Below are positions 14,804-19,008 of a stretch of DNA of 19,008 bases, one piece after another (the first letter of the stretch is position 1; each line of letters begins with the position of its first letter). The stretch spans positions 1 to 19,008 of the forward strand of contig JBKPDW010000199.1 in the NCBI GenBank assembly GCA_046728115.1, in the 5' to 3' direction. The stretch is from CAVSWN01 sp046728115 (GTDB lineage: Bacteria; Acidobacteriota; Vicinamibacteria; Vicinamibacterales; CAVVIG01). The notes under the pieces are model-generated. The model did no database searches, had not been told where the DNA came from, and was given only the letters and a program-made list of their open reading frames with translations. Made by a program: the position numbers and the translations under genes.

Positions 14804-14954
14804 GTCGAATCCCCTGTTCGGCGGATGTACGAACCGCTGCGCGTGCACGTTTGAGTCGGTCGTGCTCCTCCAGGCTCCCCCTGCCAGATTGCCGAGACGA
14901 TCTCGGGGATCCCAGAGAGCCGGACGCGGCGTTTCGTGCGATCACACGTCACTA

Positions 14955-15210
14955 TTACGAGCCCTGATGCTCCCCGCCGGTCATGAAGCGTGCAAATGTG
15001 CGGATGCGTAAGCTGCGAGATCGCGCGCGCCTCGCGGTCGAAGCGCTCGCGGAACTGTGGGTCTGCGGCAAGGGTCTCGGGCAGGACCTTGATTGCAACG
15101 ACTCGATCGAGGCGGCTGTCGCGAGCCCTGTACACCTCGCCCATGCCGCCCGCGCCAAGAGGCGCGACGATTTCATATGGACGGAGCCGGGTGCCGGCGG
15201 AGAGGCCCAT
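14955..15210 (-). pseudogene. N-terminal remnant of a eukaryotic-like Ser/Thr protein kinase
   Basis: From ATG 15210 (GAGG upstream) the protein begins MGLSAGTRLRPYEIVAPLGA, typical of Acidobacteria/Myxobacteria PknB-like kinases. It then shows the nucleotide loop LGAGGMGEVYRARD, the catalytic-lysine strand VVAIKVLPE, and helix C with its Glu (FDREARAISQLTHPHICTLHD). At about 14985-14990 the frame breaks: GGEHQG, the expected next residues, is read one frame over and stops at 14955. No HRD or DFG motif or the rest of the kinase follows. The original frame runs on to 14785 with non-kinase sequence and overlaps the MBL start. So only about 75 residues of the N-lobe survive and the gene cannot encode an active kinase. 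A promoter and start codon may still be functional. Confidence 0.78.
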
Positions 15211-15319
15211 CAGTCCTCTTGCAACGGTTCAATGAAACAATGACAACGCTTCGTACGCGCTCAATTGCGAGCCCGACAGTATTGGCATCTGTGACTGTTG
15301 CGATTGGTCAGGATTGACG

Positions 15320-15347
15320 ACTTCTGACTTCTGACTTCTGACTTCTA
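15320..15347. repeat. Period-7 tandem tract, unit ACTTCTG, four units
   Basis: Three perfect ACTTCTG units are followed by ACTTCTA. The tract lies in the 153-bp spacer between the kinase remnant and the 3' end of the alpha/beta hydrolase gene. No gene or terminator hairpin is seen in this spacer. Confidence 0.85.
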
Positions 15348-15363
15348 AGTTTCGCCTTTCACG

Positions 15364-16494
15364 TCACTGTCCCTGTCCGTACCCGATCTTCAGCATCCCG
15401 GTCTTCGAGCCGTTAACGCTCCCCTGCGTCAACCACTCGAGCGATGCGCGGAACAGCAGCTGATGGTTGCGCTCCCACATCGCATTGTGGGACGAGCATG
15501 CGAGATCGACGAAGACTTTCTCTTTTGCGCCGAGATCGGCGTAGAGCTCGCGCACGCGATCGGGCGACACCTGCTTGTCGTGCGCGCCTGCGACGAGCAG
15601 CGTCGGAATCTCGGTCTTCCCCACCAGCGCAGTGGTCCAGCCCCACACCGTCGTCTGCGGGGCGCGGCGCACACCTGGGCCCCACGTTGCTCCAACGGGA
15701 TCTGATTCGAGCATCTGCGCCCACACTGAATCGGACGCGGCCGAATCGTACTGATCGGCGCAGCCGACCTGGCGATCCCAGTTCGTGTTGAACTCCTGCC
15801 GCGACTGCGTGTTCATCGGCACGCCGGGCGCAGGAAGCGCCGGAGGCATGGCGGAGGCGTTGCGGTTGTAGGCCGGCGCCAGCAGCACGAGCCGCTGCAC
15901 CTTGTCCGCGTGCTGACCCGCATAGCCGCCTGCCCGAGGACCGCCCAGCGACCAGCCGAAGAGCGTGACCTTATCCACGCGCCGCAGCGACCGCAGGTAG
16001 TCGACCGTGGCATCGATATCGTTCCAGTCGGATGCGATCGTCGTCAACGCATGCGCATAGCTCGGCGGACACGGTGCTTTGACAAACCCGGTCTGGCGAT
16101 CGGCGGCGAGGTTGCACGGATCGCCCATCGGACCGGGACGCGTCGATCGACCGAAGCCGGTCGTATCCATCGCAAACACGTCGAAACCGGCGCGCGCCAG
16201 ATATGCCATCCAGCTGTAGTCCTGATACGGCACGTCGAACGCCACTTCCGCCGGCGTGCCCGAACCGTGCACGAACAACACGACGCGGTCGGCGGGAACG
16301 GATCCGCGAAGAGCCGTCCCCGCCTGCACGCGCTCGCGCACGTAAATCTGTGCGTCCTGACCGGCCATTGCGGGGACGGCCGAACGCACCTTGACGTAGT
16401 GATCGATGGTCAGGAGCCGCTGGCTGTCGTCTCCGGCGGCGACGGACAGAAGCAACGGGACGAGTGCCGATACCGCGAACGTGAAGCGTCTCAT
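15364..16494 (-). CDS. Secreted alpha/beta hydrolase
   Basis: This 376-residue protein starts at ATG 16494 behind GAGGAGG. The signal peptide is FAVSALVPLLLSVAAG. The alpha/beta-hydrolase landmarks are in order: oxyanion region VVLFVHGSGTP (71-81), FDVFAMDTTGFGRS (104-117), nucleophile elbow GWSLGG with S182, strand LVLLAPAYNRN, acid D306 in LLVAGAHDKQV, and catalytic H336 in ACSSHNAMW. The complete triad suggests an active esterase, lipase-like or lactonase enzyme. The substrate is not identifiable. Four Cys residues (C127, C142, C245, C333) may form disulfides in the periplasm. The cupin gene lies upstream on the same strand, separated by a 109-bp repeat-filled spacer, so co-transcription is possible. 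The C-terminal tail (KTGMLKIGYGQGQ) has no family character. Confidence 0.85.
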   Translation of the reverse strand: MRRFTFAVSALVPLLLSVAAGDDSQRLLTIDHYVKVRSAVPAMAGQDAQIYVRERVQAGTALRGSVPADRVVLFVHGSGTPAEVAFDVPYQDYSWMAYLARAGFDVFAMDTTGFGRSTRPGPMGDPCNLAADRQTGFVKAPCPPSYAHALTTIASDWNDIDATVDYLRSLRRVDKVTLFGWSLGGPRAGGYAGQHADKVQRLVLLAPAYNRNASAMPPALPAPGVPMNTQSRQEFNTNWDRQVGCADQYDSAASDSVWAQMLESDPVGATWGPGVRRAPQTTVWGWTTALVGKTEIPTLLVAGAHDKQVSPDRVRELYADLGAKEKVFVDLACSSHNAMWERNHQLLFRASLEWLTQGSVNGSKTGMLKIGYGQGQ

Positions 16495-16512
16495 CCCGTC
16501 CTCCTCTCAGCG

Positions 16513-16595
16513 AATCCCTAACCCTAATCCCTGATCCTGATTCCCTCCCCACCAATCCCGGCCAGTTGCCAGCCCCGAGCCTCGAGCCGCCAGTC
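16513..16595. repeat. Two adjoining period-7 tracts filling the cupin-hydrolase spacer
   Basis: The first part (16513-16547) repeats AATCCCT-like units of 6-8 bp (AATCCCT, AACCCT, AATCCCT, GATCCT, GATTCCCT). The second part (16561-16595) is five exact-length heptads: GCCAGTT, GCCAGCC, CCGAGCC, TCGAGCC and GCCAGTC. Together they cover most of the 109-bp spacer. Confidence 0.7.
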
Positions 16596-16603
16596 ACTGG
16601 ACC

Positions 16604-17311
16604 CTATTGCTTGATGGACGGATGCACGTACCCGGCGGTGAGCACCCGCTGCGAGGGCCGGAAGCTCAGGTAGTCCACGTGATCGGTGATGTCGGTCCAT
16701 CCATGCGGCACACCAGCCGGGATGATGATGATGTCGCCGGTCTTGACGACTTTCTTGACGACGTCGGCGCCGACGATCATGCCGCTGCAGGACGGTCCAT
16801 TGAGCTCCCTGGTGACCTGCGCCTCGGGAGCGGATTTGTTGCCGTTGACGATCTTGCCGCCGGTCACGAGGGTCCCGCCGCCCGAGATGATCAGATAACC
16901 CTCGGTCTGCGAATCGTGCGCGATCCCGCCGGGCGTCCCGCCTGCCGGCGGCGGTGTCATCGCCTCACCGCACGGTCCCGCCGACTGTCCCGCTCCAACG
17001 CCGCGAGCCGCTCCCGCGCCCCCGGCCGCTCCGGCTCCAGCGCCGCCTCCCGCTCCGGCAGCAGCGCCTGCACCGCCGGCCGTGCCCGCGGCGCCTCGCG
17101 CGGCACCGGTCGCTCCGCGATGAATGACGCCCACGGCGTAGTTCTCGTTGCCGATGTCGACCACACGGATCGTGCGATCGACGCCGGGTTGGGAGTTGAC
17201 CTTCTTCACTTCTTCATCGGTGATGTAGGTGGCGGCCTTGGGCCCCTGCGCGGAGAGCACGGATGGCACCAGACACGCCGCAGCCAACACGCACAGACAC
17301 GTCCTTCTCAT
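16604..17311 (-). CDS. Secreted cupin-domain protein with Gly/Ala-rich insert
   Basis: This 235-residue protein starts at ATG 17311 behind GGGGAGGGG. The signal peptide is CLCVLAAACLVPSVLSAQ. The cupin motifs are AHDSQTEGYLIISGGGTLV (131-149; H132 and E137 as potential metal ligands) and GDIIIIPAGVPHGWTDI (192-208; H203). This fits a small single-domain cupin binding a metal or a small ligand. Residues about 67-128 are inserted before the first motif: a nearly pure Gly/Ala run with occasional Arg (67-111), then a Pro/Gly stretch. They probably form a flexible exposed loop. C114 and C175 could form a disulfide. Function is unknown. The gene is divergent from the Tat-esterase gene, with a repeat-rich 105-bp spacer between them. 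Confidence 0.8.
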   Translation of the reverse strand: MRRTCLCVLAAACLVPSVLSAQGPKAATYITDEEVKKVNSQPGVDRTIRVVDIGNENYAVGVIHRGATGAARGAAGTAGGAGAAAGAGGGAGAGAAGGAGAARGVGAGQSAGPCGEAMTPPPAGGTPGGIAHDSQTEGYLIISGGGTLVTGGKIVNGNKSAPEAQVTRELNGPSCSGMIVGADVVKKVVKTGDIIIIPAGVPHGWTDITDHVDYLSFRPSQRVLTAGYVHPSIKQ

Positions 17312-17326
17312 GACCCCTCCCCTAAC

Positions 17327-17366
17327 GTGAATTGGTGAATTGGCGGCTTGGCGAGGTTGTGATTGA
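17327..17366. repeat. Period-8 tandem tract, unit GTGAATTG, five units
   Basis: The units are GTGAATTG, GTGAATTG, GCGGCTTG, GCGAGGTT and GTGATTGA: two perfect, then decaying. The tract lies in the divergent cupin/esterase spacer. Confidence 0.65.
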
Positions 17367-17370
17367 GATC

Positions 17371-17383
17371 GGTGAAACTCACC
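17371..17383. promoter_or_regulatory. Small perfect inverted repeat GGTGA-AAC-TCACC, candidate operator
   Basis: A 5-bp stem with a 3-bp loop lies 34 bp before the esterase ATG, close to where a -35 element would be. GTTCACC follows at 17385-17391, a second half-site-like copy. It could be an operator, or simply part of the degenerate repeat. Confidence 0.3.
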
Positions 17384-17404
17384 AGTTCACCAAATGTTTT
17401 GTCG

Positions 17405-17410
17405 TACTAT
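17405..17410 (+). promoter_or_regulatory. Candidate -10 box of the esterase gene
   Basis: TACTAT (5/6 match) ends 6 bp before ATG 17417 and there is no Shine-Dalgarno. This is the expected arrangement for a leaderless mRNA, and it supports ATG 17417 as the start. Confidence 0.45.
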
Positions 17411-17416
17411 AGCCCG

Positions 17417-18145
17417 ATGCCGATGACGCGGAGAGAGTTTCTCGCGGCAACGGCCGTGGCGCCGCTCACCGCATCCTCCGGCCCGACCACCGGCCTGCGA
17501 TCCCAGTCGACAGCCTCGTCCGAGACGTCTCCCGGACGTCACGCCTTGAACCTCAGCGACGAGCCAGACCGTGACGGCTTCGTGTATGTGCCGAGAAACT
17601 ACAACGACAGCGTGCCCGTGCCGCTCCTCGTGATGCTGCATGGGGCTGGCAACACGGCGCTGTCCACGTCGTACGCGTTTCCGCTGGCCGACGAATTCGG
17701 CACCATCCTGGTCGCGCCCGACTCGCGCGACGAACGCACCTGGGATGGCATCCTCCTGAATTGGGGACCGGACGTCGACTTCATCGCCCAGGCCCTGGGC
17801 CAGACCATCGCGCGGGTCAATGTCGATCGGACGCGCCTCGGCGTCTGCGGATTCTCCGACGGCGCCTCATACGCACTGTCGTTCGGCATCAGCTTCGGCG
17901 ATCAGTTTGGCCACATCATCGCGATGTCTCCCGGTGTGATGCAACCGATCGAAGCGCGAGGCAAGCCGAAAATCTTCATTTCGCATGGAACGGCCGATCA
18001 GGTGATGCCAATCGACGTGACGAGCCGGCGCTTCGTTCCACGGTTGAAATCGCTCGGCTACGACGTCACCTACCGCGAATACGATGGCCGGCATGCGCCA
18101 TCGCCACCCATCGTGCACGAAGCCTTCGAGTGGTTCCTGAAATAA
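17417..18145 (+). CDS. Tat-exported alpha/beta hydrolase (PHB-depolymerase/phospholipase-carboxylesterase-like)
   Basis: This 242-residue protein starts at ATG 17417; ATG 17423 is an alternative and the frame is open back to 17363. MPMTRREFLAATAVAPLTAS is a twin-arginine signal peptide (RREFLA). The hydrolase landmarks are LLVMLHGAGNT (oxyanion region, 70-80), LVAPDSRDERTW (98-109), nucleophile elbow GFSDGAS with S147, IFISHGTADQVMP with D194 as the acid, and REYDGRHAPSPP with H226 as the base. The short length and this motif set match the dienelactone-hydrolase/PHB-depolymerase-like and carboxylesterase-like family of soluble esterases. The substrate is unknown. Tat export suggests folding before translocation to the periplasm. 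A lipoprotein gene starts 6 bp after its stop, so they probably share an mRNA. Confidence 0.86.
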   Translation: MPMTRREFLAATAVAPLTASSGPTTGLRSQSTASSETSPGRHALNLSDEPDRDGFVYVPRNYNDSVPVPLLVMLHGAGNTALSTSYAFPLADEFGTILVAPDSRDERTWDGILLNWGPDVDFIAQALGQTIARVNVDRTRLGVCGFSDGASYALSFGISFGDQFGHIIAMSPGVMQPIEARGKPKIFISHGTADQVMPIDVTSRRFVPRLKSLGYDVTYREYDGRHAPSPPIVHEAFEWFLK

Positions 18146-18151
18146 CAGCCC

Positions 18152-18589
18152 TTGACCGGTAGGAGAGCACAGAGACACATCCTGGCAGTCTTGGCGGCCT
18201 TTGCCGCTGCCGCGGTCATCGCCGCAGCGTGTCGATCGGAGCCTTCGTTGCCAGCCGCGCAACCGGTGGTGATCTGGCACCAGGTCGGTTCCTGGAAAGG
18301 CCGCGGCCACCTGCAAACCGAGACGTTCACGAGCGACACCGGCGCGTTTCGTGTCACGTGGGAGACCTGGAACGAAACCGTTCCGGGCGCTGGAACCCTT
18401 CATGCCGTGTTCCGCAGCGGCGACAGCGGACGCGAAATCATGGACGCCGTCAGCGCGCGCGGTGTAGACCACGACGTCGAGTACGTCTCGGCCGAGCGCC
18501 CGCGCTGGTACTACCTGACGATCGAGTCGGCGAACGTTGATTGGTCGATCACAATCGACGAACAGATTCCCGGTCAACGCTATCGATGA
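18152..18589 (+). CDS. Small putative lipoprotein of unknown function
   Basis: About 145 residues from TTG 18152; the start is uncertain because no ATG or GTG is available and an AGGAG lies inside the first codons (18161-18165). The N-terminus is a lipoprotein signal: RRAQRHILAVLAAFAAAAVI followed by AAAC, with Cys27 as the likely lipidated residue. The mature part (SEPSLPAAQPVVIWHQVGSW, then FRVTWETWNE and TLHAVFRSGDSGREIMDAV, to RWYYLTIESANVDWSITIDE) alternates hydrophobic and polar residues like a small beta-sandwich. I do not recognise a named family. It lies 6 bp after the esterase stop, so it is probably in the same operon. The Trp-rich strand pattern could bind a ligand, but no function can be assigned. 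Confidence 0.65.
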   Translation: MTGRRAQRHILAVLAAFAAAAVIAAACRSEPSLPAAQPVVIWHQVGSWKGRGHLQTETFTSDTGAFRVTWETWNETVPGAGTLHAVFRSGDSGREIMDAVSARGVDHDVEYVSAERPRWYYLTIESANVDWSITIDEQIPGQRYR

Positions 18590-18615
18590 TCTCGCCCCCG
18601 AGGGCCTTCGCCCGG

Positions 18616-18621
18616 TATGAT
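18616..18621 (+). promoter_or_regulatory. Candidate -10 box of the FKBP gene
   Basis: TATGAT (5/6 match) ends 6 bp before ATG 18628 and no Shine-Dalgarno is present. This is another leaderless-type arrangement. It argues for ATG 18628 over the out-of-frame ATGs at 18617 and 18624. Confidence 0.45.
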
Positions 18622-18627
18622 CAATGG

Positions 18628-19008
18628 ATGATTCGTCGATTCGCATTGATCACAACCGTTCTGATGCTGGCTGGAGCGTGCACCAGCACATCAGGTTCCA
18701 CGCTGGCACCCACGTCCGTGGGAACCTATACGCAGATCGACGTCGTTCTCGGTACCGGTGCGCAGGCTGTCGCGGGCAATCGCCTCACGGTGAGCTATAC
18801 CGGCTGGCTGTACGACACGGGACAACCCAACGGAAAAGGTAAACAGTTCGACTCGAACACGAGCTTTCCGTTCACGCTCGGCGCCGGACAGGTCATCAAG
18901 GGCTGGGACCAGGGGGTTGCCGGCATGCGAGTCGGGGGGCAGCGCCGGCTGATCATCCCGCCCGAGCTCGCCTACGGCAATCAGGTCGTCAACAACACCA
19001 TTCCAGCC
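18628..19008 (+). CDS. FKBP-type peptidyl-prolyl cis-trans isomerase lipoprotein, cut by the right edge
   Basis: From ATG 18628 the frame is open for 127 codons to the window end. The N-terminus MIRRFALITTVLMLAGACTS is a lipoprotein signal with lipobox LAGAC (Cys18). The FKBP domain follows: GAQAVAGNRLTVSYTGWLYD (44-63), KQFDSNTSFPFTLGAGQVIK (72-91), GWDQGVAGMRVGGQRRLIIP (92-111) and PELAYGNQ. The key active-site residues are present: Y57, F74, D75, the V89-I90-W93 stretch, and Y116. The expected end of the domain (…IPPN.TL.F.VEL), about 20 residues, lies beyond the edge. These enzymes assist folding of exported proteins, here probably anchored in a membrane facing the periplasm. That fits the many exported enzymes nearby, though no specific client can be named. 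Confidence 0.88.
   Translation, partial: MIRRFALITTVLMLAGACTSTSGSTLAPTSVGTYTQIDVVLGTGAQAVAGNRLTVSYTGWLYDTGQPNGKGKQFDSNTSFPFTLGAGQVIKGWDQGVAGMRVGGQRRLIIPPELAYGNQVVNNTIPA

Noticed and set aside
16513..16547. Telomere-like CCCTAA repeats
   Set aside because: The units vary from 6 to 8 bp and lie between two ordinary genes in mid-contig. They fit the general period-7 spacer pattern better than a telomere or replicon end.
1..19008. CRISPR arrays, tRNA/rRNA genes, insertion sequences, integrases or attachment sites
   Set aside because: None was visible. The tandem tracts are too short and have no spacer structure, and no transposase or integrase motifs were seen in any frame.

Overview
The window is high-GC bacterial DNA, most likely from an Acidobacteriota genome, with Vicinamibacteria-like lineages the best guess. 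The reasons are an Oar-like TonB-dependent receptor with an N-terminal carboxypeptidase-regulatory-like domain, a DUF4159 protein, tandem secreted NHL-repeat 'amidating lyase' proteins, many secreted or lipoprotein hydrolases, and the remnant of a eukaryotic-like Ser/Thr kinase with the N-terminus usual in that phylum. This assignment is inference, because no rRNA or marker gene is present. I see no tRNA, rRNA, CRISPR array, transposase or phage gene.

Layout. 1-524 (-): propeptide of a secreted subtilisin-like (S8) protease, cut by the left edge. 738-3244 (+): TonB-dependent receptor broken by one frameshift near 1930-1943. 3314-3592 (-): RidA family gene lacking its N-terminal third. 3655-4209 (-): J-domain protein. 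4472-5071 (+): DUF4126 membrane protein. 5198-5857 (+): class I methyltransferase. 5933-6754 (-): DUF4159 protein, divergent from a tandem pair of secreted NHL beta-propellers (6846-8033 and 8056-9156). 9146-11874 (-): a serine-beta-lactamase-like hydrolase translationally coupled to an ankyrin-repeat protein. 11959-13785 (+): gamma-glutamyltransferase-like Ntn hydrolase. 13789-15210 (-): the two ends of a decayed kinase gene flanking an MBL-fold gene whose zinc site is degenerate. 15364-16494 (-): secreted alpha/beta hydrolase. 16604-17311 (-): secreted cupin. 17417-18145 (+): Tat-exported esterase, followed by a small lipoprotein (18152-18589). 18628-19008 (+): FKBP-type prolyl isomerase lipoprotein, cut by the right edge.

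Themes. Most products are predicted to be exported (protease, NHL proteins, beta-lactamase-like, GGT-like, MBL, two alpha/beta hydrolases, cupin, FKBP), so this looks like periplasmic or extracellular degradation and maintenance rather than one obvious pathway. Two patterns cut across genes. First, several intergenic spacers carry degenerate tandem repeats with a 7- or 8-bp period but different unit sequences. Second, several genes have a TANNNT -10-like box 6-7 bp before the start codon and no Shine-Dalgarno, the arrangement expected for leaderless mRNAs. The window also holds several broken genes: a frameshifted receptor, a 5'-truncated RidA and a kinase reduced to both ends. I found no clear undescribed multi-gene defence or biosynthetic system. 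The best leads are the period-7 spacers, the leaderless pattern, and the kinase/MBL replacement.
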